A stretch of 14,379 bases of DNA from Bordetella parapertussis (GCA_945878355.1 CAMCTC010000119.1:1-14379); one strand, 5' to 3'; counted from the first letter of the stretch, positions 1-7,488 are shown. Made by a program: numbers and translations. Notes: generated by a model from the sequence alone, not told the origin.

Positions 1-359
1 CCCGGTGTGTGGTTGGCCGTGAGGTTGTAGGACCCGCCGCTGTAGCTGTAGCTGGGTACGTCAACGGCCAAGTAGTAAGTGCCAGCAGCAGGAGCAGAAG
101 CTGTATAGGTCTTGTCAGCGCCCGTCGAGAACAGACTCAGCAACACCCCCGCCGAGTCATACAGACCCAGCCTGAAGTAGTTGCTGTAGGCATCACTGGT
201 GGGTACATCAAAGATCAGACTGAAGGTGCCCGCCGCTGATACCGTGAGCTTGTAGACGTCTTGATCTGTGGAAGACGAGAGCTGCCCGGTGATGGGCGTG
301 CCCAAGGCCAGCACATCCGCCGTCGCGATGGAGTCGTTGGGTTCAGACTCTAATGACAT
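1..359 (-). CDS. PPC-like domain protein, N-terminal part (cut by left edge)
   Basis: Seen: an open frame starts at ATG 359-357 and stays open to the window edge (119 codons, no stop). The codon just before the ATG is an in-frame TAA (362-360), so the start is forced. A GGGGG run lies 6 nt upstream as a possible ribosome binding site. The protein begins MSLESEPNDSIATADVL, then DQDVYKLTVSAAGTF and AAGTYYLAVDVPSYSYSGG. The EPNDS opening, the DVYKLTV strand and the GTYYLAV strand match the bacterial pre-peptidase C-terminal (PPC, PF04151-like) beta-sandwich. There is no hydrophobic signal peptide. Family knowledge: PPC domains occur in secreted proteases and in large calcium-binding repeat proteins exported by type I systems, which carry the export signal at the C-terminus. 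Inference: an extracellular protein of the latter kind. The functional domain lies outside the window, so the product cannot be named further. Confidence 0.75.
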   Translation of the reverse strand, partial: MSLESEPNDSIATADVLALGTPITGQLSSSTDQDVYKLTVSAAGTFSLIFDVPTSDAYSNYFRLGLYDSAGVLLSLFSTGADKTYTASAPAAGTYYLAVDVPSYSYSGGSYNLTANHTP

Positions 360-987
360 TTATTGCCCCCAAGCCAGTTAAAGATACGTCTTCTTCCATA
401 TCCCAACGCTTTGATGTGGTCCGCCTCAGAAACGAAATTTAGGTGTGGCTGAGTCTAACCAAACACCGTAGGTGGCCTTAGATGCACACCAATTCAATCA
501 CCAAATAGGTTAGGAAATTCAGCGCCATCTTGCCACTCATTACCAAATTGAAGCGTATGAAAACCCACGCTTTCCTGACGTGCCGCATCCCGGCGTTGTG
601 CATCCAGCAGGCAAGCACCTAGACTTATAGGTCGTCGGCGAAGCCCTGGCCGAGGTTCACGCGCATCCTGGTGCTCCACATTGGTTGCGCCAGAGGTTCC
701 GGGATGATCAGGAACTGGCCCGGTGGGTTGGATGAGCTGAGGGCTGCGATCAAGGCCGTACCTGTGGTCGCCGCCGATAGCATCGCACCGCACCGCAGGC
801 TTGGGGCGAGGAAAGCTGTCGAGTCTTGAGCGCCGCTGGCTTCTATCCGCAAGTGGCCGAGGGGCCGACCGGCGACCGCCACCCCAAGCCCGGTGGCGCT
901 GGCAGGGTTCGTAGTTCCTGCCGGGCTGGCAACAGGGTGGAGACGCTCCGAAACCCCGTACCGCAGTCTGTAAAAAGTCTGTAAGAG
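360..987. other. Gene-poor stretch, no assignable product
   Basis: About 630 bases between the PPC-domain gene and the tRNA terminator. The half nearest the PPC gene (about 360-630) is visibly richer in A and T than the rest of the window, while 640-960 is GC-rich. Short open frames exist on both strands, the longest on the minus strand, but they run through the terminator or the tRNA gene, lack ribosome binding sites and resemble no family I recognise. It may hold gene remnants and the promoter of the PPC-domain gene. I see no convincing -35/-10 pair. Confidence 0.5.
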
Positions 988-991
988 CCCC

Positions 992-1025
992 AAAAACAAC
1001 AAAGCCCCGTCTTGTGAACGGGGCT
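992..1025 (-). terminator. Rho-independent terminator after tRNA-Thr
   Basis: A perfect 8-bp stem, AGCCCCGT (1003-1010) with ACGGGGCT (1018-1025), encloses a 7-base loop. Read on the minus strand it is followed at once by the T-rich run TTGTTGTTTTTG (1002-991). It lies 16 bp beyond the tRNA 3' end, so it most likely ends the tRNA transcript. Confidence 0.88.
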
Positions 1026-1041
1026 AAGTGCTTGATTCTAT

Positions 1042-1117
1042 TGGTGCCGGAGAGAAGAGTCGAACTCCCGACCTTCGCATTACGAATGCGCTGCTCTACC
1101 AACTGAGCTACACCGGC
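1042..1117 (-). tRNA. tRNA-Thr (anticodon CGT)
   Basis: Minus-strand 76-nt cloverleaf with encoded CCA (TGG at 1042-1044 on the plus strand). Acceptor strand GCCGGTG; D arm GCTC-AGTTGGTA-GAGC; anticodon arm GCGCA-TTCGTAA-TGCGA, which puts CGT in the anticodon (reads ACG, threonine); variable loop AGGTC; T loop TTCGACT. The acceptor stem pairs except for a T-T at position 6:67, and the G-A at the top of the anticodon stem is shared with E. coli tRNA-Thr(CGT) as I recall it. A terminator follows and a TAGAAT box precedes the gene. tRNA 3' ends are common integration sites, but I see no integrase in the window. Confidence 0.97.
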
Positions 1118-1594
1118 GTTCAGCCTCGTATTCTAACCCGGTTCTGGTCACTGTTGCCCCTGAATTCAGCCGCCGGCGCTGCGCTGGGCGATATGCCTGG
1201 CGTGCGCCGGTAATATTGCGCTGATTGCAGTGCTGTTCTTTGGCTGCGGAGCGGTCCCTGTCGGCACCGGGTTCAGGACGACCGCAACCGTGCGCAGTGC
1301 AGGCTTGCAGAGTCGGTAAGTCGGCATGTTGTCAGTCGGTTCAACTTGCTCGCTCGGCGTCAACTGTCGTTGATGACAGGCCGCAGCGCGCAGCCCACGA
1401 TGCGCAGTCATGCAGATTTTTTGTCGATCGATAAGCTATAAAAAGAGCGTCACCATGCAACCTATCCCGAGCGGTCTTTGCGCATCTGGCAATCGGCGAG
1501 ATCTGTGCCACCCCCCACGTAAAGCCGCGAGCCATGCCTGGCTTGCAGGCCGCATAGACGCGAGGCTGCGACTGACCATCGCCGCAGGCACGTC
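1118..1594. other. Intergenic stretch upstream of the MFS gene
   Basis: 477 bases between the tRNA gene and the MFS transporter. It holds the tRNA promoter and a reading frame with one hydrophobic, membrane-segment-like stretch (CLACAGNIALIAVLFFGCG, about 1193-1249). That frame has no usable start codon upstream and ends at a TAA near 1320, so it may be a relic. Near 1437-1442 lies TATAAA, a possible -10 for the MFS gene, without a well-spaced -35. A short plus-strand frame (1410-1598) overlaps the MFS start by GTGA but has no recognisable product. I see no RNA gene here. Confidence 0.4.
1130..1157 (-). promoter_or_regulatory. Putative sigma-70 promoter of tRNA-Thr
   Basis: On the minus strand TAGAAT (1135-1130) matches the -10 consensus at 5 of 6 bases and lies 12 bp upstream of the mature tRNA 5' end, leaving room for a short 5' leader. 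A weak -35 (GCAACA, 1157-1152) sits 16 bp upstream. The -10 box carries most of the weight. Confidence 0.5.
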
Positions 1595-2779
1595 GTGACG
1601 GGTCGGTTTGGCACCATCGCTGCGCTCGGCAGCGCGCAGACACTGGCCTGGGCATCGTCTTATTACCTCCCGGCGATGCTTGCAACGCCGATTGCATCCG
1701 ATCTTGCGCTGGCGCCGCCGCTGGTGTTCGCGGCTTTCTCGCTGTCGCTGGTGGTTTCTGCCTTGGTCGGGCCTTGGACGGGCAGGGCGATCGACCGCTG
1801 GGGCGGGCGTCCGGTGCTGATCGGCACCAACCCGCTGTTTGCGCTAGGCCTTGTGGCTTTGGGGTTGGCGCAAGGTCCGCTGTCGCTCTTCGCCGCCTGG
1901 GCCTTGATCGGCTTGGCGATGGGCAGCGGCCTGTACGAGGCGGCGTTCGCCACGCTGGTCAAGCTCTATGGTCAGGAGGCTCGCAACCCGATCACTGGCA
2001 TCACGCTGATTGCCGGTTTTGCCAGCACGGTGGGCTGGCCGCTGACAGCCTTGCTCGAGCAGCAGTTCGGTTGGCGCGGTGCCTGTTTCGCCTGGGCTGC
2101 GCTGCATCTGGTGTTGGGTCTGCCGTTGAACCTGTCGCTGCCTCGTGTTGGCGCACCGGCGCCGATGACGGCCGGCGTCAACACTGCGCCCGCTGATGCG
2201 GACTTGCCGTTCCAGTCCGCCAGCAGTGGCCGAATCAGCATGGTGCTGGCCTTCATGTTCGCGGTCACCGCGTTCACCAGCACGGCGATGGCGGCGCATC
2301 TGCCGCGCTTGCTGCAGGCTTGCGGTGCAACATTGGCGGTGGCGGTCGCCGTGGGCGCATTGATCGGGCCGGCGCAGGTGGCGGGCCGCTTGCTCGAATT
2401 CGGTGTGCTGCGCCGGGTGCATCCGCTGATCTCGGCCCGGATCGCTGCGCTGTCTCACTCGCTGGCCGCGTTCGCGCTGTTGGTGGCCGGCCCCTCTGCG
2501 GCGGTGTTGTTCGCGCTGGTGCATGGTGCGGGCAATGGCATCCTGACGATCGCCAAAGGCACCTTGCCGCTGGTGCTGTTTGGCCCCCAAGGCTATGGCG
2601 CCCGTCAGGGCTGGCTGACCATGCCTGCGCGGGTGGCGCAGGCGATGGCGCCGTTCCTGTTCGGCTGGGTGCTAGACCGCTGGGGCTCGGCCGCGCTGGG
2701 TTTGTCGGCGGCGCTGGGGCTTCTTGCTTTCATCGCGCTGATGCTGTTGCCGACTGCCAAGCCGCCGGCAGGCCGATAG
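1595..2779 (+). CDS. Major facilitator superfamily (MFS) transporter
   Basis: A 394-residue integral membrane protein, the usual length for a 12-helix MFS carrier. The segment between helices 2 and 3 reads GPWTGRAIDRWGGRPVLIG (about residues 59-77), which is the MFS motif A signature. Hydrophobic helices fill most of the protein, with a longer polar loop around residues 185-212 (rich in Ala, Pro and Asp) where the two six-helix halves join. A second motif A-like loop, GWVLDRWGSAALG, lies in the C-terminal half near residue 357. The start is GTG 1595: the frame is open upstream to a TAA at 1520-1522 but has no ATG, GTG or TTG. No strong ribosome binding site is visible. It converges on pepN with only 7 bp between the stop codons. 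The substrate cannot be told from sequence; by family it is a proton-driven importer or drug/metabolite exporter in the inner membrane. Confidence 0.88.
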   Translation: MTGRFGTIAALGSAQTLAWASSYYLPAMLATPIASDLALAPPLVFAAFSLSLVVSALVGPWTGRAIDRWGGRPVLIGTNPLFALGLVALGLAQGPLSLFAAWALIGLAMGSGLYEAAFATLVKLYGQEARNPITGITLIAGFASTVGWPLTALLEQQFGWRGACFAWAALHLVLGLPLNLSLPRVGAPAPMTAGVNTAPADADLPFQSASSGRISMVLAFMFAVTAFTSTAMAAHLPRLLQACGATLAVAVAVGALIGPAQVAGRLLEFGVLRRVHPLISARIAALSHSLAAFALLVAGPSAAVLFALVHGAGNGILTIAKGTLPLVLFGPQGYGARQGWLTMPARVAQAMAPFLFGWVLDRWGSAALGLSAALGLLAFIALMLLPTAKPPAGR

Positions 2780-2786
2780 CGCCGCT

Positions 2787-5489
2787 TCAATCGCTCGCCG
2801 CCAAGGCCTTGGTCACGATCTCGCGCACGTCCTCGCTGAGTCTCGTGCTCGCTGCCACGCGCGACACAGCTTGTCGTGCCGCGCTGCGCCACGGTTCGGC
2901 CAGCACGCTCCAGCGGTCCATCGTCCGCGCCAGGCGCGCAGCGAGCTGTGGGTTGATGGCGTCTAGCTCGAGCACCCGGTCGGCCCAGAACACATAGCCC
3001 GCGGCATCGGTGCGGTGGAATGCTGCAGGGTTCTCGCGGCAGTAACCGGCGACCAGGCTGCGCGCCCGGTTCGGGTTCTTGAGCGAGAAGTCTGGGTGCT
3101 GCATCAGCGCCTTGACCCGTTGCAACACGATGCCCGGGCCGGCCGTGAGCGGCTCGGCAGCGCGCGCTTGCAGGTTGAACCACTTGTCGATCACCAAGTC
3201 GTCGCCAGCAAACATCGCATGGAACCGCTCCAGCGCAGGTGCTGCCAGCGGCGATTGGCCGTCGACCAGCGCTGCCAGCGCGCCGTAGCGATCGGTCATT
3301 TGGCCTGCGTCCTTGAAGCGCTGGTACGCGCGACCCGGCCAGACCGTGTCGCCGGTCTGCATCGCATCGAGCACCAGCATCTGCAGCGCCAGGTTGGCCA
3401 AAGCGCGTTTGCCCGATTGCGCTGTGTCTGGCCGGTAACCCTCGAGCACTTGGTGTGATTCGAAGGCCCAGACCCAATCGTCGCGCAAGCGCGCTGCCAG
3501 TTGCCGCCGCATCTGCTCGCGCAGCACATGGATGCGCTGCGGGTCGACCACAACGCATTGTTCGGCCACGTAGTTTTCACTGGGCAGCGTGAGTGCCAGC
3601 TCTTTGAAAGCGGGGTCCAGCGCGGGGTCGCGCAAGGTCTGGCGCATGGCCTCGACATACGCGCTGTCGAGTGCGGGCAGGTCGCCAGCGTCGGGCAGCG
3701 CGGCCATCATGCGGCTCAAGCCCAGGCGCTGGCCGGCCTCCCAGCGCTTGAAGGCATCGCTGTCGTGTTGCAGCAGCACCAGCAGTGCGCCGTCATCGAG
3801 GCCATCGTCCAGGTACACCGGTGCCGACAGGCCACGCAGCAGCGAAGGCACAGGTGCCGAGGCGACATTGACAAAGGTGAAGGTTTGTTCCTGCGCCGAG
3901 AGCACCAGCACCCGCTCGTTACCCGCCGCCTGCGCTTCATCGAGAAGTCGCAGCGGCAAGGCCTGGCCGTTGTCGGCCCTGAGCAGTCCCATCAGCACCG
4001 GCAACACGCTGGGCAGCTTGAGGTCCTGGCCGGGTGAGGGCGCTGCGCTCTGCGTCAGCGTGAGCTTGTAGTGCAGGCTGACCGGGTCGTACACGCCACG
4101 GGCTTGCAGCGTGGGCGTGCCGGCCTGGCCATACCAGCGCTTGAAAGCGTCGAGATGGCTGGCCAGCGCGCTGTCCGGGTTGGCGTCGGCGATGGCCTGT
4201 GCAAAATCGTCGCAGGTGACGGCCTGGCCGTCGTGGCGGCTGAAGTACAAGGCCATGCCAAGGCGAAATCCCTCGCGCCCAACCAGTGTGGCCATCATCC
4301 GCACCAACTCGGCGCCCTTGTCGTAGATCGTCGCGGTGTAGAAATTGTTGATCTCGACATAGCTGTCGGGCCGCACCGGGTGCGCCATCGGACCGGCATC
4401 TTCCGGGAACTGCACAGCGCGCAGACCGCGAACATCCTCGATGCGCTTGACGGCGCGGGCCGACGCAGCGCCGGCCATGTCCATCGAGAACTCCTGGTCG
4501 CGGTAGACCGTCAGTCCTTCCTTGAGCGAGAGCTGGAACCAATCGCGGCAGGTGATGCGGTTGCCGGTCCAGTTGTGGAAGTACTCATGGCCGACCACGC
4601 TCTCGATACCCGCGAAGTCGGCATCGGTGGCCGTGGCAGGGCTGGCCAGCACGTACTTGGTGTTGAAGATGTTCAGGCCCTTGTTCTCCATCGCGCCCAT
4701 GTTGAAGTCGCCCACGGCGACGATCATGAAGCGCTCGAGGTCAAGTGCTAGGCCAAAGCGGGCTTCGTCCCATGCCACCGATGCGATCAGCGAGTTCATC
4801 GCATGCTCGGTCTTGTCCATGTCCCCCTGGCGCACATAGATCTGCAGCAGGTGGTCCTTGCCCGTGCGTGAGCGTATGCGTTGCTCGCGGCACACCAGAT
4901 TGGCCGCGACCAGTGCGAACAGATAACTGGGCTTGGGGAAGGGGTCGTGCCATTTGGCGAGGTGGCGCCCGTTGTCCAGCGTCAGCTGCTCGACCAGGTT
5001 GCCGTTGCTCAGCAGCACCGGATACTTGGCCTTGTCGGCGCGCAATGTGACGGTGAACACCGCCATCACGTCTGGCCGGTCCAGGAAATAGGTGATGCGC
5101 CTGAAACCTTCGGCCTCGCACTGGGTGAAGAAACCGCCGCCGCTGGTGTACAGCCCCGACAGTTGGGTGTTCTTGTCGGGCCCGCAGGTGTTGCGGATCT
5201 CGAGCGTGAACACCGGTCTGTCCGGCGGGTTGTCGATCACCAGCAGGCCGGGCTCATGGCGAAACGACACGCTTTCGCCGTCAGCCAGGCAGCGCAGCAG
5301 CACCAGGTCGTCGCCGTGCAGCGTGAGCGGCTGACCGGGTTCGGCGTCGGGGTTGCGTTCGATGCTGAGCTTGCTGGCGACAATGGTTTTGACCGGGTCG
5401 AGGTCAAAAATCAGCTCGACGCTGCGAATCCAGAAGGCCGGGGCTTGGTAGTCCTCGCGGCGGATCAGGGTGGTGGATCCTTCAAGCAT
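2787..5489 (-). CDS. pepN: Aminopeptidase N (M1 family zinc metallopeptidase)
   Basis: A 900-residue cytosolic peptidase that removes N-terminal amino acids from peptides in the last steps of protein turnover. Seen: the exopeptidase motif GAMEN (residues 265-269) and the zinc site HEYFH (301-305) with the third ligand Glu324 in SLKEG, that is HExxH-18-E, followed by the NWTGNRITCRDWFQLSLKEG context typical of the E. coli-type PepN branch. The N-terminal beta domain (about 1-200) and the long helical C-terminal domain (about 550-900) are complete. Length is close to the 870 residues of E. coli PepN. No signal peptide. ATG 5489 lies 8 bp after the stop of the PIN-toxin gene, with only a weak GAG-type ribosome binding site, so pepN may be read from the toxin-antitoxin transcript or from a promoter inside it. 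The 3' end is 7 bp from the converging MFS gene, with no terminator between them. Confidence 0.97.
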   Translation of the reverse strand: MLEGSTTLIRREDYQAPAFWIRSVELIFDLDPVKTIVASKLSIERNPDAEPGQPLTLHGDDLVLLRCLADGESVSFRHEPGLLVIDNPPDRPVFTLEIRNTCGPDKNTQLSGLYTSGGGFFTQCEAEGFRRITYFLDRPDVMAVFTVTLRADKAKYPVLLSNGNLVEQLTLDNGRHLAKWHDPFPKPSYLFALVAANLVCREQRIRSRTGKDHLLQIYVRQGDMDKTEHAMNSLIASVAWDEARFGLALDLERFMIVAVGDFNMGAMENKGLNIFNTKYVLASPATATDADFAGIESVVGHEYFHNWTGNRITCRDWFQLSLKEGLTVYRDQEFSMDMAGAASARAVKRIEDVRGLRAVQFPEDAGPMAHPVRPDSYVEINNFYTATIYDKGAELVRMMATLVGREGFRLGMALYFSRHDGQAVTCDDFAQAIADANPDSALASHLDAFKRWYGQAGTPTLQARGVYDPVSLHYKLTLTQSAAPSPGQDLKLPSVLPVLMGLLRADNGQALPLRLLDEAQAAGNERVLVLSAQEQTFTFVNVASAPVPSLLRGLSAPVYLDDGLDDGALLVLLQHDSDAFKRWEAGQRLGLSRMMAALPDAGDLPALDSAYVEAMRQTLRDPALDPAFKELALTLPSENYVAEQCVVVDPQRIHVLREQMRRQLAARLRDDWVWAFESHQVLEGYRPDTAQSGKRALANLALQMLVLDAMQTGDTVWPGRAYQRFKDAGQMTDRYGALAALVDGQSPLAAPALERFHAMFAGDDLVIDKWFNLQARAAEPLTAGPGIVLQRVKALMQHPDFSLKNPNRARSLVAGYCRENPAAFHRTDAAGYVFWADRVLELDAINPQLAARLARTMDRWSVLAEPWRSAARQAVSRVAASTRLSEDVREIVTKALAASD

Positions 5490-5497
5490 GGTGGGTC

Positions 5498-5932
5498 TCA
5501 GTTCACGAAAGAATGGACAAGCAAGCCGCTGGCTTCAGCGGCTCGGACAAGTTGGCGATCGCCCGTGGCAAGCGCCTTACAGTTCATTTCAATGGCGCAG
5601 GCCAGGTGCAGCGCATCCAGCGTGGCCAGCGGCGCCCCCGAGTCGCGCAGCAGGCTGGTTGCCCGCCCGAAGCTGGCCACCTCGAACGGCCGCATCGCCC
5701 ACAGCGCGCCAGTCAGGTCAGCGGCAAACTGGCTGCGCGACTGGGCCGCGAAGTCAGCGTCTATCAAGCCCTGCCGCAACAGGCGTTGCAGAATCGATTC
5801 GAACTCGGCGGCGACCAAGGGCGAAATCACGCAATCGTCAGGGTGCTGTGCCAAGAACGCATCCACCGTGTCCGAGCCCTGTTCAGCGATGTAGCGCTTG
5901 GCCAGCGCACTGGTGTCGAAATAGGTGGCCAA
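5498..5932 (-). CDS. vapC: VapC-type PIN domain toxin (predicted ribonuclease)
   Basis: A 144-residue PIN-domain protein. The acidic residues expected for the metal-dependent ribonuclease site are all present: Asp6 in YFDTSALAKRY, Glu43 in VAAEFE, Asp106 in LDALHLACA and Asp125 in TGDRQL. Family knowledge: VapC toxins cut specific tRNAs or rRNA and are held inactive by the cognate antitoxin; the exact target cannot be predicted here. The gene follows the antitoxin gene after only 4 bp, so the two are translationally linked, and it ends 8 bp before pepN. Nothing is broken in the reading frame and the toxin looks intact. Tight antitoxin-toxin spacing and the complete catalytic set make this assignment firm; activity is inferred. 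Confidence 0.92.
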   Translation of the reverse strand: MATYFDTSALAKRYIAEQGSDTVDAFLAQHPDDCVISPLVAAEFESILQRLLRQGLIDADFAAQSRSQFAADLTGALWAMRPFEVASFGRATSLLRDSGAPLATLDALHLACAIEMNCKALATGDRQLVRAAEASGLLVHSFVN

Positions 5933-5936
5933 GGCT

Positions 5937-6176
5937 TCAGCCCTGCTCGCGCTCTTGGCGGATCAGGCCCTCCAGCGTGCCTGGCGTCAGCGGCTTCATG
6001 CCCGCCCGGTGAGACGCCAGCGAAGCAACCTCTCGCTTGCGGGGCACGGGCAGTATGCGTGCCACCGGCTCGCCGTGGCTGACCAGCAGCAGTTCTTGCT
6101 CTTGGGCCAAGGTCTCACGCAGGTGCGGCATCGCGTTGCGCAGCTCACGGACATTGATGGTTTTCATGTGACACAT
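5937..6176 (-). CDS. Phd/YefM family antitoxin of the VapC-type toxin
   Basis: A small protein of 79 residues from ATG 6176, or 76 from ATG 6167. The latter gives MKTINVRELRNAMPHLRE, the usual opening of Phd/YefM antitoxins, so 6167 is my preferred start. The N-terminal half (MKTINVREL to GEPVARILPV) is the Phd-type dimer and DNA-binding fold. The C-terminal tail (KPLTPGTLEGLIRQEREQG) is charged and probably disordered until it wraps the toxin. Role: it neutralises the downstream PIN toxin and, with it, represses the operon. Two identical 9-bp palindromes cover the region just before and at the start codon, fitting autoregulation. No clear ribosome binding site precedes either ATG. It follows prfB after a 67-bp gap and has its own -10-like box. 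Confidence 0.92.
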   Translation of the reverse strand: MCHMKTINVRELRNAMPHLRETLAQEQELLLVSHGEPVARILPVPRKREVASLASHRAGMKPLTPGTLEGLIRQEREQG

Positions 6177-6195
6177 ACTTTAAATTTGTGACACA
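6167..6195 (-). promoter_or_regulatory. Paired palindromes, probable operator of the toxin-antitoxin operon
   Basis: TGTGACACA occurs at 6167-6175 and again at 6187-6195 (TGTGTCACA on the minus strand). Each copy is a perfect odd-centred palindrome (TGTG-N-CACA). Their centres are exactly 20 bp apart, about two turns of the helix, so both lie on the same DNA face. An AT-rich spacer (TACTTTAAATT) separates them. They lie between the -10-like box and the antitoxin start, where a Phd/YefM-PIN complex would be expected to bind and repress. Confidence 0.65.
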
Positions 6196-6198
6196 GGC

Positions 6199-6204
6199 AG
6201 TATA
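6199..6204 (-). promoter_or_regulatory. Putative -10 box of the toxin-antitoxin operon
   Basis: TATACT on the minus strand (6204-6199) matches the sigma-70 -10 consensus at 5 of 6 bases. A start site about 7 bp downstream would fall inside the first palindrome of the operator. I see no good -35 at 16-18 bp, so the promoter may be weak or activated. Confidence 0.4.
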
Positions 6205-6243
6205 GGCTGCCAGCCAAGCCGCAGGCCTGACCCGCAACCTGGA

Positions 6244-7348
6244 CTACAAGCCTTGTTTCAGGCTGGCCTGGATGAACTGGTCCAGGTCGCCGTCCAGCAC
6301 CTTCTGCGTATTGGAGGTCTCGACGTTGGTGCGCAAGTCCTTGATCCGGCTGTTGTCCAGCACATAGCTGCGGATCTGGTGGCCCCAGCCGACGTCGGTT
6401 TTGGTGTCCTCGAGCTTTTGCTGCTCTTCCATTCGCTTGCGCATCTCGAAGTCGTAGAGCCGCGATCGCAGCCGCTTCCACGCCACGTCACGGTTGCTGT
6501 GCTGGCTGCGGCCATCTTGACATTGCACCACGATACCGGTGGGGATGTGGGTCAAACGCACCGCAGAGTCGGTCTTGTTGATGTGCTGGCCGCCAGCGCC
6601 CGAGGCACGGAAGGTGTCGACCCGCACGTCGGACGGGTTGATGTCGATCTCGATCGAGTCGTCGACCTCGGGGTATACGAACAGGCTGGCAAAGCTGGTG
6701 TGGCGCCCGCCCGCCGAGTCGAACGGGCTCTTGCGAACAAGCCGGTGCACGCCGGTCTCGGTGCGCAGGTGGCCGAAGGCGTAGTCGCCCTCGACCTTGA
6801 TCGTCGCGTTCTTGATACCGGCGATCTCGCCCGGCGTCTCGTCTTCCATCGTCGCCGTGAAGCCTTTGCGTTCGCAGTACTTCAGGTACTGGCGCAGCAG
6901 CATGCCGGCCCAGTCGCAGGCTTCTGTGCCACCGGCGCCAGCCTGGATGTCGATGAAACAGTTGCTCGGGTCGGCCGGGTTGTTGAACATGCGGCGGAAC
7001 TCGAGACCTTCGACGATGTCACGCAGCTTGGCGGCATCGTCTTCGATCGCCGCCAGGTCGTCGAAAGCCTCTTCGGCCTTGGACATCTCGTAGAGCTCCT
7101 GGTTGTCGGCCAGGTTGCTGTTGAGGTGATCGATTGTGCTGACCACGTCCTCGAGCAGCTTCTTCTCGCGGCCCAGTTCCTGGGCCCGCTTGGGTTCGTT
7201 CCAAACGCTGGGATTCTCCAGCGCGGCAACGACTTCGTTCAATCGCAGTGATTTGCGATCGTAGTCAAAGATACCCCCGGAGCTGCTCGGTGCGGGCGCT
7301 CAGATCGGCGAGCAGCGTGCCGATGGCGTTGACTTGTTCGATGTCCAT
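6244..7348 (-). CDS. prfB: Peptide chain release factor 2 (programmed +1 frameshift)
   Basis: RF2 recognises UGA and UAA stop codons in the ribosomal A site and triggers peptide release. The gene is in two frames: ATG 7348 to CTT 7270-7268 (27 codons, [19 protein letters not shown] onward), then an in-frame TGA (7267-7265), with translation resuming at GAC 7266-7264 after slipping over T7267. The joined protein is 367 residues, close to the 365 of E. coli RF2. In that numbering the stop-codon reading tripeptide SPF is at 207-209 and the catalytic GGQ at 252-254, within [19 protein letters not shown]. The residue matching the odd Thr246 of E. coli K-12 is Ala, as in most bacteria. The 5' frame is short and easily missed; an annotation starting at the internal TTG 7242 would lose 35 residues. 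The next gene downstream is the toxin-antitoxin pair, not lysS, which often follows prfB. Confidence 0.97.
7264..7279 (-). promoter_or_regulatory. RF2 autoregulatory +1 frameshift site
   Basis: On the minus strand this reads CGGGGGTATCTTTGAC: a Shine-Dalgarno-like GGGGG, then the slippery CTT, then the weak stop TGA followed by C. From GGGGG onward it is the same as the classical E. coli prfB site as I recall it. When RF2 is scarce, the ribosome pauses at TGA and slips +1; when RF2 is plentiful it terminates. The gene thus senses its own product. Confidence 0.96.
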
Positions 7349-7476
7349 GGATGTTCTGATTCAATCGTATGTCGGGCGGTCGTTGATTCTCGCATGGGGG
7401 CTGGTGCGCGGTCATCAGACGAAGCTGGCTTGGCCTCGACCCCTGGCGTTGAATTCCCGGGTCGCGTTGCTTGGGC

Positions 7477-7482
7477 TAGCAT
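7477..7482 (+). promoter_or_regulatory. Possible -10 box of the DUF4212 gene
   Basis: TAGCAT lies 6 bp before GTG 7489. A start site 7 bp beyond it would be at or next to the GTG, which would make the message leaderless. No -35 of the right spacing is visible (TTGAAT at 7449-7454 is 22 bp away), so this is tentative. Confidence 0.25.
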
Positions 7483-7488
7483 GCCCTC

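Noticed and set aside
625..1002. 125-codon minus-strand frame
   Set aside because: It begins inside the T-run of the tRNA terminator, has no ribosome binding site and no recognisable motif; a relic is possible but not supportable.
1042..1052. T-T mismatch in the tRNA acceptor stem as a sign of decay
   Set aside because: A single 6:67 mismatch is tolerated; all other arms, the CCA end, the promoter box and the terminator are intact.
494..1102. 202-codon minus-strand frame
   Set aside because: It runs through the tRNA-Thr gene and its terminator, so it cannot be an ordinary protein gene; no family resemblance.
1410..1598. Short plus-strand frame overlapping the MFS start by GTGA
   Set aside because: The overlap suggests translational coupling, but the peptide is Arg/Ser/Ala-rich without family features and no good ribosome binding site precedes either ATG.
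4881..5894. 337-codon plus-strand frame
   Set aside because: Antisense to pepN and the PIN-toxin gene, both firmly identified.
6253..7251. 332-codon plus-strand frame
   Set aside because: Antisense mirror of prfB with low-complexity Val/Ala/Asp-rich translation.
7242..7348. prfB as a broken gene (in-frame TGA after codon 27)
   Set aside because: The TGA sits in the complete classical RF2 frameshift signal, so it is programmed, not a mutation.
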